DNA from: Moringa oleifera | Lineage: Eukaryota; Streptophyta; Magnoliopsida; Brassicales; Moringaceae | Length of the DNA stretch: 64,000 nucleotides | Direction of reading: 5' to 3' | Assembly: GCA_021397835.1 (NCBI GenBank) | Contig: JAJFZO010000034.1 | Span: forward strand, 10,369,501-10,433,500 | Shown here: positions 24,901 to 36,484 of the stretch, piece by piece | Position numbering within the stretch: the stretch's first letter is position 1 | Layout: each line of letters opens with the position of its first letter | Notes under the pieces: generated by a model | The model's input: the letters and a program-made list of their open reading frames with translations, nothing else | The model's database searches: none | Told to the model about the DNA's origin: nothing | Program-made: the position numbers and the translations under genes

Positions 24901-25029
24901 ACATTTAATACATGGACACCGAACTAATTCAGAATTATCACTATTTTAAATAGCATAATCCAAAAAGTTATTTACCCCCACATCATATGCCTCTGATCTT
25001 CTATCAGCAAATATCCAAGTTTTATCCAT
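22000..25029 (-). pseudogene. CACTA TNPD-type transposase (Transpos_assoc, Transposase_21, DUF4218, DUF4216 remnant), broken
   Basis: Start ATG at 25,029 opens MDKTWIFADRRSEAYDVG, the N-terminal transposase-associated domain, with RCPCIKCDN zinc-ligand-like cysteines. A TAA at 24,946-24,948 interrupts it. Next come WSNQNFSDLLNLIAKILP and IHACPNGYILYRKEF (24,165-24,570). The Transposase_21 core has LLWTINDFPAYGNLSGY, ACPICAENT and HPYRRRKKAFNGEQE (23,600-23,846), then LDVMHIEKNICDSLL (about 23,440-23,490) and LPPACYTLSREEK. DUF4218 follows with LEKYFLPSFFDIMVHLTVHL (about 22,960-23,030) and LRWMYPFERYIKVLKGYVRN, then QQTHLYVLMNTSEVQPYT (about 22,585-22,640), EHLNQLR (about 22,470-22,500) and a DUF4216-like ISSAKDKNPIYD (about 22,090-22,130). 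At least four frameshifts and several stops occur. The protein would catalyse element excision and integration in the nucleus; this copy cannot. Confidence 0.88.
22868..22937 (-). repeat. 35-bp tandem duplication inside the TNPD pseudogene
   Basis: Copies at 22,868-22,902 and 22,903-22,937 differ at only two positions. Thirty-five is not a multiple of three, so the duplication itself frameshifts the DUF4218 region; the encoded KLCGPVYLRWM segment is repeated in two frames. Confidence 0.9.
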
Positions 25030-25860
25030 TCTGAAATTTAAATTACATTTAATTATTTACTTGTCAAGCATCTAATATATTAAGTAAAATGTAAATAAAT
25101 AATTATTAATTAATTAAGACATAGTCAATATTTAATTAACATCTAATTAATTATTATATAAGCACTTAACTAGCTAGATAACCTAATTAAAATTTAAATA
25201 ACATTTAATTTTTTACTTCACAAGCATATAATTTATTAATATTACCTAAATAAATGATTAATAATTTATTAGTTAATTAATACATAGCAAATTAATTATC
25301 ATCCAATTAATTACTACACAAGCATTAAGTAGTTAGTAAATTGATTAAAATTTAAATAACATTTAATGATTTATTTTACAAGTATATAATTAATTAATTA
25401 TTTATTTAAAATTTAACTACTTATATTAATTTCTGTTAACTATAAAATCAATATAATGAAATTTGATAAAATATACCAATTAATCTTACCTAAAAAAATT
25501 AACTTAAACATAAATTGATCTACACTTAATATATAATTAATTTATAAAAATATAAATTCATGTAATTAACATCTAATTAATTCATCAATTAATCTAAAAA
25601 TCTTAATAATTATCGAATAATAAATGCATCAATGTATACCAATTCATACCAAATATATTTATCGAAATATACTTACAAACCCTAAATCCATATTTCATCA
25701 ATTAATAAAAATTCACCAAACACGCTTAATAAAGAACTTCTCAAAATAATACACATTCTTAATACATTTTTTACACCAAAATTAACCAAATTGAATCAAA
25801 ATTGTGAACCTTAAATTTTGTAAAAAAATTTCGAATATATATCGAAATACTAACATATGC
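25030..25860. other. AT-rich upstream region of the TNPD gene
   Basis: Between about 25,080 and 25,440 it is composed of degenerate aattaattaa / catttaattattt words. No gene seen. It probably includes the promoter or 5' leader of the inner element, but I cannot point to a specific TATA box in this composition. Confidence 0.4.
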
Positions 25861-25980
25861 TTGAATGCTAAAGATGAACGAATGGAGAGGGAGGGTGCGA
25901 CTGGCCTTGTGAAGAATGAGACACATGAGAGAGAAGGGAGCAAGAAGAGAGCAAACAGAAGAGAGCAAACAGAAGAGGGC

Positions 25981-26269
25981 CAGAGAGAGGCAGTGCAGCT
26001 GCAAGTAGTTGGCCTAGCTACTTCGAGACAGAAAGCAAAGAGGAAAAGGCCAGAAGAGAGGCAATAACACTGCTATGCCAACAGCTGGTCTAGCTACTTT
26101 TAGGCAGAGACCAAAGAGGAAAAAGCCAAAGAGAAGCAATACGGCTGCCAGCAGCTAGCCTAGCTAGTTCTAGATGGAGAGTAAAGAGGAGAAGGGCTGA
26201 AGAGAGGTAGTGCAGCTGCCAACATCTGGTTTAGCTATTTTTAGATAAAAAGCAAAAGGGAGAAGGATG
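25981..26269 (-). repeat. About 72-bp tandem repeat, 4 copies, GC-richer than surroundings
   Basis: Units begin near 25,981, 26,051, 26,127 and 26,198. Shared words are gaagagaggcaatgcagctgc, then tggtctagctac, then gcaaagaggaaaagg. It is purine-rich on the + strand. The overlapping open frame at 25,804-26,067 is repeat-derived. Position between the 5' terminus and the first gene suggests leader or regulatory repeats of the element. Confidence 0.8.
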
Positions 26270-26329
26270 AAGGAGAGAGTAAAAATTACGTATAAGGCTA
26301 CTAGCGGCCCCTAGAGATGAATTTAGAAT

Positions 26330-26860
26330 CCGTAGCTGTAAACTAAGGTTGAGCAGCCTTTAACATCAATTCTTCAAGAACTGGCATTGAAGGCCACAGA
26401 CTTGTTAGAGTTAGTATTGAAGGCACTAACCAACATTCCTACAGCCTTTAACGCTAGTTCTGTCATAACTGGAGTTAAAGTCTATGACCTTCAATACCAC
26501 TTATGGAAAAATTGGCGTTAAAGGCTATAGGGAATGCTGGTTAGTGCTACTAGCTCTTTTTTGATCGAGTTAATAGGGTCTCCATCTGTGGAGGCATCCT
26601 CAATGGCCAAGGCACTGCCCTATGGGCTTGTAACAACTGGCATTAAAGGATCTAAAAATGGTCTTTTAACACTAGTTCTTATTTAACTGATGTTAAAGGC
26701 TAATTTTAACATTAATTTATTGTTAACTGACGTTAAAGATCTCATTTTTAATGACAATTTTGAAAAAAGTGTCATTAAAAGTGTTAATAAATCTTTTAAT
26801 GACAATTCTTTGAATAACTGTCATTAAATTATTATCACTTATTACAACTTTTGTAGTAGT
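26330..26860. repeat. 5' subterminal repeats of the inner CACTA element
   Basis: Repeated inverted units occur, e.g. ctttaacgctagttctgtca facing taactggagttaaag near 26,447-26,485, and ttttaatgacaatt facing aactgtcattaaa near 26,791-26,828. They mirror the 17,640-18,065 array but are more GC-rich and more diverged, as is usual for the 5' end of CACTA elements. Confidence 0.8.
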
Positions 26861-26861
26861 G

Positions 26862-27013
26862 AAAAACTATCATTAAAAGATACATTGGATGATAGTTTTG
26901 CAATCTTCATCAATTTTGCAAAGCTTTTTCTCGTTGCTTACATAGACAACACTTTTGCAACCATTATCTTTGACTTTTTTCAACTGTTATTAAAAATATA
27001 TTTTGTTATAGTG
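26862..27013. other. 3' terminal segment of the outer CACTA element
   Basis: It continues the outer subterminal repeats (aactatcattaaaagataca, gatgatagttttgcaatc, ttttgcaaccattatct) and ends ATTTTGTTATAGTG. Confidence 0.75.
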
Positions 27014-27016
27014 TGT
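27014..27016 (+). repeat. Target-site duplication TGT, right copy (outer CACTA element)
   Basis: It immediately follows the terminal TAGTG and matches 13,651-13,653. Confidence 0.8.
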
Positions 27017-28716
27017 TAATATAAAAGATGTGAAACTAAATCTCATAGATCTCATAGAAGCATCCGTTTAAGGTAATAATAAGTAAGCAGTTTACTTAAT
27101 ACCAACAAATATGAGGTATATCTTCATCCAAATAAGAAATTACTTGATTCCACAAACCATTATATATTCCATAACATAAATTAAACTTGATCCATTAAAA
27201 CATCTTAGCAATACCTACTGAAGAACCCACCAACAAGATCTTGTGAAAAGAAAATTGTTGTAGACTTATTTATAGGCAATAAATACATCCTTAACTTCAT
27301 TTCAACCTTCATTAAGGCCTTTGAATAAGTGAGATAGAGCACATAGGTGTCAAACTTGAAAACATTCTCTTAGATGAGGTTTTCAATTTGTGTGATTTCA
27401 ATTCAGAATTGTTACACAGAATTATATGTTCATTATTAGGAATTGCTAAGTAATACAAATAATGATCTATTTCAATTGCCTAAAGTTCATGCTGAAAGTA
27501 ATGTGCATGTGAATACTAACTTGATTTTTATTACCTCTTTTTGTCCAAACAAAAACATGGATTATTTGGTAGACTTTGATAATTGAAGTTTATGTTTGTA
27601 AGAGTCTTATAAGATACTTATTACATGTTCTTGCAATAAGCATTTGAACTTTCATAGGAAATAAGCAGTAACTCAAACGGCTCTGGAAAAAAAAATTATG
27701 TCCACCCTGTAATAATATTATGAAAAACTATCAACGATGTCATTCACTTCAAAAATTCTATAAAAAGATATAATTTAATGAGAAGAAAACTATGTACACC
27801 AAGTGAAAGTTAACAGTAAGAGAGAGAAAGAAAGAAAAATAGAAGAATTATTTTCAGAAGCAACATGTTTAATGTTAAGATCACAACACTAGTTATAAGT
27901 AGTGTAAATGCAACTGCAAATACTTTAGATTAGGAAAAAAATTATAATAAACATGACTAGACAAAAAAAGAGATATGAATTATATAGTAGAGTAATACCA
28001 TCCAAACATCTAGATCTGTGGGTCTTTTTTCACTCACTGACCAAATTTGATTATTATATGAATATGGTTTGTAGTTGTGCATGTCTTTTTTAACTCACTA
28101 GATTTAGACACCCTTTTCATCCTTTTAAAAAGGGTCCATCTCCTTTAATTTGCTTGTATATTTTAAGAACACGTTGGCAACAAGCAAATAAAAGATTATT
28201 TTGTCTCATATATTTTATCCATTAACCCGCACATGCATGCTTTTTTCCTTTGCAAAAACAGGTTTCACATAGAGTAATCAGCTTTAGAGTGATTTAATAA
28301 ACGTAGTAACTGGATTTGGTCTTGAAAATAAACAAACAAAAGTAACCATAATTTTTTCATATGTCAAAACATCCATCAAGGTTTCAATGAACTAATTTTA
28401 TACCTAAACAAAATCTAGAATTTTATATTTGTATTTCTATAAAACTAACATTTATCATGTGAAATCCATCGTACATACAGTTCAATGCATAATAATATTT
28501 ACCCAATTAGCTAAGTTTCCAAAATTAGCCATCGCGGTTTCCATTATAAAAAATAAAACAAACAAATAATTTCGGGAGAAAAGATTAACCTTACTAGGAA
28601 AAAGAGGAGATTTAGATCAACCAAATCTAAAACCCAGATGGATGTAGAGCCGCACTTTCCTTCGTTATAATTAGTTAAGGTGAAGATTTTGATTTGCTAG
28701 ATCTAAAACCCCGATG
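27017..28716. other. No gene seen; right part of the insertion absent from copy B
   Basis: AT-rich DNA without open frames of note. Near the right edge a 21-bp phrase is present twice with one or two differences: at 28,623-28,643 (aaatctaaaacccagatgga) and 28,699-28,719 (agatctaaaaccccgatgga). The array resumes at about 28,717. This may be the interior or the far end of the transposon that begins at 12,406, but I see no inverted copy of its terminus. Confidence 0.45.
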
Positions 28717-28779
28717 GATTTCAAAAGAAATGAATTTCCTTCCTCTTCACACTAATGGTTTTCCATAGTGAAACCTCAA

Positions 28780-29153
28780 CTATGACACCTTGGACCACCT
28801 TAGTCCCTAAACTCTGAACCATAAAGCATTTAGCATGACAACATGTATCTTGAACTTGAACCTTAAGCCCTTAATCATAAAGCATTTTACATGAAAACAT
28901 GCATCCTGAACTTGAACCTTCAGCCTTGAACCATAAAGTGTGAACATGGAAACTTGCATCTTTAATCTTGAACCTTGAATGTGTAACCTAAAATTTTAAT
29001 GTTAATTTCTAGACTTTTGATCCTAAACCTAGGACTTAGGACCATAGAACTTGACTGGAGATCCTAGACCACTGATCCTTGAGCTTGAACCTTGTAACCT
29101 TAACCCTGAACACTAAACCTTTGAAATGGACCTTTAACCTAAACCTTAGACCT
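28780..29153 (+). repeat. Degenerate telomere-like repeat cluster
   Basis: It contains three successive versions of the 'aaccataaagxxtxxaacatg' phrase; 52,812-53,213 has two of them in the same context, which pairs these clusters as paralogues. Confidence 0.75.
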
Positions 29154-30129
29154 TTTGAACTCCAATTCACAATATTTAACTTGTAAAATCTGGATCAACA
29201 AGTGATTTTATTTTGAGAGAACTTAATTTTAGCCTTTTCAATGTCTTCTTTTCAACCTTTGAAGGCATTTATCCTTCTTGAAAGTAACTCCAAAAAGAGC
29301 TCACATTGAGACACAAGATACTTATACTATTCCTTAAAACCTTTTTTTAAAAAAAAAACAAAATTGATCATGTTGAAGCACCCTTAGTACTTCATACTCA
29401 TTTCTAACTATTTTACATGTTTCTTGAGCCATCAAATCTTTTGGATATCCTTTTTCAGAAAAGCTCCAAATAATTCTATGTATTTTGTTCTAACCTAAGG
29501 AAAAGCCTATGAAGGGGTCTTCCAGCATTAATTTCTTTTTTCCCTTTCATTCTTTCTCTTTCAAGATATTTTTTATGCAATTATATTACTATAATCTTTC
29601 ATACTTTTCTTTTATTTCATTCAACCTCCTCAAGGATCTTTTAGAAACTACCTTAGAACAACCATCTTTAATCATAATTTTCAATTTTACTGCTAAGAAA
29701 AAGTTTAAGAGGGTTAGTTTTTGCTTTTTTTTTTTTCCATCCTATGGCATTGTAGACCCTAAGTTGGTTCCAAAATATTCTTGAGATCACCCTCTACAAG
29801 ATTGGTCATTCAGTTCTACATTTTTTCTTTTAGATTTTTTGCAAACTTTCCTAAAAGAGTCTTGTTGGTCATGAGAATGTAGTTCATTGATGATGAAATG
29901 GTCATGTTAAATTTTCATTCCATTTTAATGTAACACTAGATGGTTTATGTTATGCTTTTAGTGTGTTACTTCAAACTGTTCTTTCTTGACTTCTTGTAGT
30001 CCTTATAGCATATTGTAAGAAAAATTAAGTACATAACGACTTTAAATTTTAATTTTTTAAAGGATTTCCAAATAAACTAACTTTCTTCTTTTTCACATTA
30101 AGAGGTTCCCAAAGCAAAAATTTGACCAT

Positions 30130-30415
30130 GGCACCTTAGACCACTAGAGTCCCTCAACCTTAGACTTGAACCTTGATCCCTCAACCATAAAGTGTGAACT
30201 TGAAAATTTGCATCCTTAACCTATAACCTTGAACTTTAAATTTTAATTTTTAGACCTTAGATCCTAAACTTAGGATTCAGGACTCAAGACCCTAGACCTT
30301 GCACTTGGGACCACAGACTTTTGCTGAAGAATTTTAACAATGGATCCTTTAGCTTAAACCTTCAAACCTTGACCATAGGCCTTTCGCCTTAGTTTCTACA
30401 TCATAGACCTAAAAC
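30130..30415 (+). repeat. Degenerate telomere-like repeat cluster
   Basis: I found no clear one-to-one partner for this cluster in copy B, so it marks a unit gained in A or lost in B. Confidence 0.65.
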
Positions 30416-31764
30416 CCTATTGATAACTCAATTATTAATAGTACATTTATATATTGTTTTTTAAATTTAGAGAGCTTCATAGATTTTTTTTGTGTGTTTT
30501 TTTTTGTTGTTTATTGCACGTTTTGATGATGAAAGACAAGTGAAAGCATTACAAAAAAAAATAGATCTGTTTGAATGGTTTTGACCAACTTTGACACAAC
30601 TTCATATTTTACCAATAACTCTCTCTTTTCAAACTTCAATTGACATCATTTGACTTGTAAAATCAAAATCTTCAAGTAAGTTTTTTTAAGAGAATTTGAT
30701 TTTAACCATTTTGATTTCCTCCTTTCATCCTTCTAAAGTATTTTTCCTTCTTCAAAGTTATTCCAAAAAGTGCTCGCATCAAAACACATGATACTTTATG
30801 CTTTCCTTCAAACCTTATTTGTTTTTCAAATATAATTGATCTCATGGAAGCACCCTATGTATTTCACCATAAGTATATCACACTCATCTTCAACTATGCT
30901 TTTTTTTTTAGAACTTAATTTTAGCCATTTTAATTTTCATTTTACATCCTTTCAAAGCATTTCTCCTCCTCCAAAGTTACTCTACAAAAATCACACATCA
31001 AAACATAAGATACCCTTCAAACCTTTTTTTTTTTTTTTTGGTTTTTCCAAGCACAAAATCTCATTAAAGTACCAAGGCATTACATACTCACTTTCAACTA
31101 TTGTTCATGTTTCTTGAGCCATCAAATCTTTCAAGTTGCCTTGCTTGAAAAGCTTCAAATAATTCCATGTACTTAGTTTTAACCTAAGAAATAACCTATC
31201 AAAGGGTTTTTAAGCATTAAGATTTTTTTTCTCTTTCATTCTTTCGCTTTTAAGATTGTTCCTCTGCAATCATAAGATTACAATCTCCCATACTCATCTC
31301 TCATTTTATCTAATCTCTTTAAGGATCTTTCAAAAATTACGTTAGAAGAGCCCTCTCTAATCATAATTTTCAATTCTTCTTCCAATGATAAGCTCACAAA
31401 ATTCAGATTCTACTTTCATCTATTTTCATCTGATGATGTTTTAAAACCCTAAATTTTTCCAGAAATATTCATGAGATTACCCTCTATAAGATTCATCCAC
31501 TTCTTTGCATCACTTTTTGGATTTTTTTCGCAAAACTTCCCTACAAGAACCATGTTGGTCATGAGAATGTAGTCCATTTATGATGGAATAGCCATTTTAA
31601 ATTCTCATTCTCTTTCATTATAATGCCATATTTATGCTTTGCTCATAGTGTGCTACCTCAACCAGTTCTTCTTTATCATGTTATAGATTTTTTACCGTAA
31701 TACAATATAGTTTATGCTTTGCTCTTGGTGTATTGCTTTAAGCCGTTTTTCTTTTACATCTTGA

Positions 31765-31872
31765 AGACCTCGAACTTGGGATTCTAGACATTTGGGTCAC
31801 GGCCGTTGACTAGTGATCCTTGAGCTCAGACCTTGTAGCCTTAATCATAAATCCTTCCATTATACACCTAAA
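31765..31872 (+). repeat. Truncated telomere-like cluster (about 110 bp)
   Basis: It is entered directly from unit-body sequence (catcttgaagacctcgaac) without the usual start of a cluster, so an internal deletion or exchange has removed its first half. Confidence 0.6.
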
Positions 31873-32534
31873 ATCTTATTAATAACTGAACTATTTATAG
31901 TTGAGTTCTTTAGTGTTTTTTGAATTTTGAGAGTTCCTTGAATCTTTTCTTATGTTTTTCAATGTTATTTATTGCAATATTTGAGGATGAAACACAAGCA
32001 AAAGAACTAAGGGAAAAAAGAGATCTATTTGAGTAATTTTGGCCAACTTTGACACCAATTTTGTATTTTGCCAACAACTTTCTCTTTTAAACTCCAATTG
32101 GCATCATTTAACTTGTAAAATCTAGATCTGCAAGTGATTTTCTTTCGAATGAACTTAATTTTGGCCTTTCTAATTTCTTCTTTTCTTCCTTTGAAAGCAT
32201 TTATCCTTCTTCAAAGTTACTCTAGAAAAGAGCTCGCATTGAAACACAAGATACCTTTTACTATTCCTTGAAACCATGTTTTTTTTTTTTCTTTCAAACG
32301 CAATTAATCATGCTAAAGCACTCTCAATATTTCATACTCATTTTCAACTATTCTATATGTTTCTTGAGCCATCAAATCCCTTAAATTTTCTTTCTCCAAA
32401 AAGCTCTAAATAATTTTGAGTGTTCAACAAATTTAAAAAAATTATTAATAACTCTAATATTAATTTTGTAGGATTTCCAAATTCTCCCTTTCCTATTGAT
32501 GGTTTTTCATAGCGAAACCTCACGTATTACACCT

Positions 32535-32862
32535 TAGACCACCATAGTCCCTAAACCCTAAACTTGAACCTTGAGCCCTGAAAAAGCATGAACTTGAAAA
32601 CTTACACCCTTAACTTACAACCATGAACTTTACATTTTAATTTCTTGACCTTAGACCCTTAGGCCTATGACTCAAGACCCTAGACCTTGGACTCAGGACC
32701 CTAGACCTTTGGCTCATGACCTTTGACAATTGATCTGTGATCTTGGTCTTTGCAATCTTAACACATAAATCTAAACCTTTAACATGGACCCTTATCCTGC
32801 ACCCTAGAAGTGGGACCTTAGACCTTCAACCCTATGGCTTCCATCATAAACCTTGCACTCAT
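32535..32862 (+). repeat. Degenerate telomere-like repeat cluster
   Basis: It pairs with 53,815-54,150: both have the shortened 'gaacttgaaaactt' landmark after a gccctgaaaaagc / gcattggaaaatc variant. Confidence 0.7.
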
Positions 32863-34224
32863 TTGGTAACTCAACTATTTATAGTGCATATATATATATA
32901 TATTGAATTTTGAGAGCTTTCTTAATGCTTTTTGGTTTTTTTTTTATGTTCTTTGTTGCAAGCTTGGATGAAGATAGACAAGTGAAATATTAAGTTAAAA
33001 TACATATCAATTTGAGTTGTTTTTTCCCAACTTTGACACCACTTTGTATTTTGCCAATAACTATCTCTTCCAACTCTTGTTGACATCATTTAACTTATAA
33101 AATCAAAATTTTCAAGTGATTTTCTTTTATGAGAATTTGACTTTAGCAATTTTAATTTCAAGTTTTTATTCCTTTGAAAGGATTTTTCCTTGTTGAAAGT
33201 TACTCCAGAGAGAGCTTGCATTAAGACCTATGCTCTTCCTTCAAACCTTTTTTTGCATTTTTTAAAATACAGTTGGTATCATTAATGCACCCTCAGTATT
33301 TCATGCTCATTTCCAACTATGCTCTTTCTTCAAAGTTATTTTCTTTTCAGATAACTTAATTTTAGCCATTTTAATTTCTATATTTCATCTTTCAAAAGCA
33401 TTTTTCTTTCTTGGAAGTTACTTAAGAAAGAGTATCCATTAAACCTAAGATACCTTATATAATTGCTTCAAAAATTATTTTTTTTCAAGAATAATTGATC
33501 TACTTGAAACATCCTCAGTATTTCATACTCATTTTCAACTATTATTGTTGTTGCTTGAGCCATCAGATCTCCCTAGTTGCTTGGTTTGAAAAGCTTCCAA
33601 TAATTCCAAGTACTCAGTTTTAATCTAAGAAAGAGCCCATTAAAGGGTCTTTAAGCATTAATTTTTTTTTCCCTTTTGTTCTTTGCTTTCAAGATTATTC
33701 CTCTACAATCACAAGACTACAATCTTCGATACTCATCTCTCATTTTGTCCAACCTTCTCAAGTATCTTTTAGAAACTAAATTAAAAAAAGCCCTTTTTTA
33801 TAATAAATTTTAATTCTCCTTCCAAGGATAAGCTCACGAGGATCATTTTCTACTTTCATCACTTTTAATTCGATCATGTTTTAAACCCCGAATTATTCCA
33901 AAAATATTTATGAAATCACCCTCTATAAGATTCATTATTCACTTCTTCGCATCACCTTTTTGGATTTTTTGCAAAACCTCTATAGAAGAGCCCTGTTGGT
34001 CTTGAGAATGTAGTTCATTTATAATGGAATAGCCACTTTAAATTCTTATTCTCTTTTGTTATAATGCCATATAGTTTATTAAAGCAATGCCTCAAGTTGT
34101 TCTTTGACATCTTATAGACCTTTTATTATTTTAATTTTATTTTTTTAAGATTTCAAAAGAAATGAATTTCCTTCTTTTTCACACAAATGGTGTTCCATAG
34201 GGAAACCCTGGATATGGGACATTA

Positions 34225-34615
34225 GACCACCGTAGTCCCTCAACCTTAAACTAGAACCTTGAACCCTAAACTAGAGAGTTTGAACTTGAAAATTTGCATC
34301 CTTAAGTCGAACCTCAAACCTACTACCTTAAAATTTTAATTTTAATTTGTTGACTTTAGACCCTAAACCTAAGATTCGAGGCCGTTGACGTTGGACTTGG
34401 GACCTTAACGCTATGGCTCATGACTCTTAAACACTAATCCTTGAGTTTAGACCTTGCAGCCTTAACCTTAAACCCAAAACCTTTGACTTGGACCCTTAAC
34501 CTTGAACCTTGACCTTGGACCCTTAACCTTCAACCTTGACCTTGGACCTTAGACCTTCAACCCTAAACCTCAGTCCTTTGACCTTAAACCTTTCATCAAA
34601 GACCTAAAACCCCAT
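34225..34615 (+). repeat. Degenerate telomere-like repeat cluster
   Basis: It holds two near-identical copies of an 'aaccttgaccttggaccctt'-like phrase close to 34,500-34,545. Relatives are 55,590-55,945 and 62,165-62,430. Confidence 0.75.
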
Positions 34616-36484
34616 TGATAACTCATTTACATATAGTGAAGTTATCTAGTGTTTTTTTGAATTTTGTAAACTTTCTTAATGCTTTTATGTATTTTTTTAT
34701 GTTGCTTGTTGCAATAATTGATTATGAAACATAAGTGGAAGCATTAAGGGAGAAAAACATATCTATTTAAGTTATTTTGGCCAATTTTGACATGACTTTG
34801 TATTTTGCCAATAACTATCTCCTTCAAACTCTAAAAAACGTCATTTCACTTGTAAAATCCAGATCTTCAAGTGATCATTTTTTTTTTTGTAAGAACATTT
34901 TTGCCTCTTCAACTTTTTCTTTTCATCCTTTGGAAGCATTTTTTCTTCTTAAAAGTCACACCAAAAAAAGCTTACATTAAAACATAGGAAGAGCACACGA
35001 AGCACCCACAATATTTCGTACTCATTTCTAACTATTCTTCATGCTTTTTGACAAATTAGATCCCTCGAATTGCTTTTTTGAGCACTTAGTTCTAACCCAA
35101 TGAAGAGCCCATAAAGGAGTTTTCTAACGTCAATATATTTTTTTCCCTTTCATTTTTTCTCTTTTAAAATTGTTCTTATGCAATCACACGACTATAATTT
35201 GCCATAATAATCCCTTATTTAATCCAACCTCCTCAAGGATATTTTAGAAACTACCTTAGAATAGCCGTCTTTAATCATAATTTTTAATTCTTCTGCCAGG
35301 TGAAGCTCATGAGGTTACTTTTCGCTTTCATTTTCTTTTAATCCTATAATGTTTAAACTTTTAATTAGTCCTAAATTATTCTTAAGATCATCCTCTACAA
35401 GATCAATCATTCACTTCTTTGCATCTACTTTTGGATTTTTGGCAAAAGCTCCCCAGAAGAGCCATGTTGGTCATGCGAATATATTTCCTTTATGATGAAG
35501 TAGCCATTTTAAATTCTTATTCTCTTTTACTATAATACAATATGGTTTATGTTATGCTTTTAATATGTTGCCTTAAACTATTCTTCTTTTACTTCTTATA
35601 GACCTTGCATAATTTTGAAAGCAAAATTAAGGTTTAGTACATGCAATTTAAAAATTAGTAGCGAATATAATTTCAATTTTTGAAGGATTTCAAAATAAAA
35701 TAATTTTCAAAATACAAATGATCTCATTAAAGCACCCTTAGAATTTCACACTCATTTCTAACTGCGTTTTTCCTTCAAACTTATTTTCTTTTCAGTAAAC
35801 TTAATTTTAGCCATTTTAATTTGCATTTTTCATTCTTTGAAAGGATTTTCCTTTCTTGAAAGTTATTTCAAAAATGGAAAGCATCTATACACAATATACG
35901 TTATATTGTTCCTTCAAACCTGATTTTCATTTTTCAAACATAATTGATCTCATTGAAGCACCATTAATATTTCAAACTTATTTCTAATTGTTCTTCATGT
36001 TTCTTGAGCCATCAGATCCCTTGAATTGCCTTTTTTGGAAAAAGCTCCAAAGAATCAACCACTCAATTCTATCCCAAGAAAGATGCCATGATAGGGTCTT
36101 CTAGCATTGATATCTTTTTTCCCTTTGTTCTTTTGTAATCAAGATTGTTCTTATGCAATCATAAGACTACAATCTCCCCTACTCATATCTCATTTCATCC
36201 AACCTCCTCAATTGGAATACCTATTTGAAATTCTAATTCTCTTTTATGGTAATGCCATATGGTTTATGGTTTGCTCTTAGTGTATTGCCTCAAACTGTTA
36301 TTCTTTAGTATCCTCTAGACCTTACATCATTTTGGAAGCAAAATTAGGCATCACTATATATAATTCCAAAAATTGGTGGCGACTTAATTTTATTTTTTAG
36401 GGATGTCCAAAGAAACGAAGTTTTTCCTTTTCCACACTAAGGGTATTTTATGGCAAAACTCTAATTATGACACCCGAGACCACC

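Larger units (their letters stand above)
17636..26861 (-). mobile_element. Inner CACTA (En/Spm) transposon with both element genes, nested in reverse orientation
   Basis: The ends are CACTACTACAAATAAAAGC on the left and, read on the minus strand, CACTACTACAAAAGTTGT on the right, giving a 12-bp perfect terminal inverted repeat. Length is 9,226 bp, normal for an autonomous En/Spm-type element. Flanking triplets are AAC (left) and AAA (right), an imperfect 3-bp duplication. The TNPD gene (minus, from 25,029) and the Transposase_24-Ulp1 gene (minus, ending 18,779) are in the usual order. The 5' end is therefore on the right and the 3' end on the left. Both genes are broken, so it could move only with trans-acting transposase. 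Confidence 0.88.
13654..27013 (+). mobile_element. Outer CACTA (En/Spm) transposon, internally reduced and carrying a nested CACTA element
   Basis: The left end is CACTACAACAAATTTGA. The right end, read on the minus strand, is CACTATAACAAAATATA, so the inverted termini match at 11 of the first 12 bases. TGT flanks both sides. Without the nested element (17,636-26,861) it is about 4.1 kb. Its only recognisable coding sequence is the end of a Ulp1-like gene at 16,337-16,622 on the + strand. That sets its 3' end on the right, since in CACTA elements this gene lies near the 3' terminus. No TNPD transposase remains in it, so it was non-autonomous before the nested insertion or is a deletion derivative. 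Confidence 0.8.
1..36484 (+). repeat. Segmental duplication, copy A (interrupted by a 16-kb transposon insertion)
   Basis: This segment is paralogous to the one starting at 39,799. Position 1 aligns with 39,799, and landmarks stay collinear: the REF/SRPP-like exon, the 43-bp tandem repeat, the DUF7745 pseudogene, then the telomere-like array. The offset grows from about 39.8 kb to 40.3 kb through small indels, then falls to about 24 kb after the insertion at 12,406-28,716, which B lacks. Without that insertion the repeat distance would be about 23.5 kb. The left boundary lies outside the window. The right edge is set where array sequence stops at the gypsy gag remnant. Confidence 0.85.
28717..36484 (+). 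repeat. Telomere-like composite array, right block of copy A
   Basis: The array continues in the unit where it was broken: aaaagaaatgaatttcc, then ccatagtgaaacc, then a telomere-like cluster. Landmark clusters lie at 28,780, 30,130, 31,765, 32,535 and 34,225, and spacing is 0.8-1.7 kb. The block ends abruptly at the phrase gagaccacc (36,476-36,484) against gypsy-derived sequence. Forward open frames at 29,509, 30,836 and 34,777 are T-rich translations of the unit body. Confidence 0.88.

Noticed and set aside
25804..26067. Arg/Glu-rich forward open frame
   Set aside because: It is derived from the 72-bp purine-rich tandem repeat upstream of the inner transposase gene.
28623..28719. Right-hand terminal repeat of the transposon starting at 12,406
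   Set aside because: The repeated aaatctaaaaccc phrase is direct, not inverted, and does not match the TACTACAAT end.
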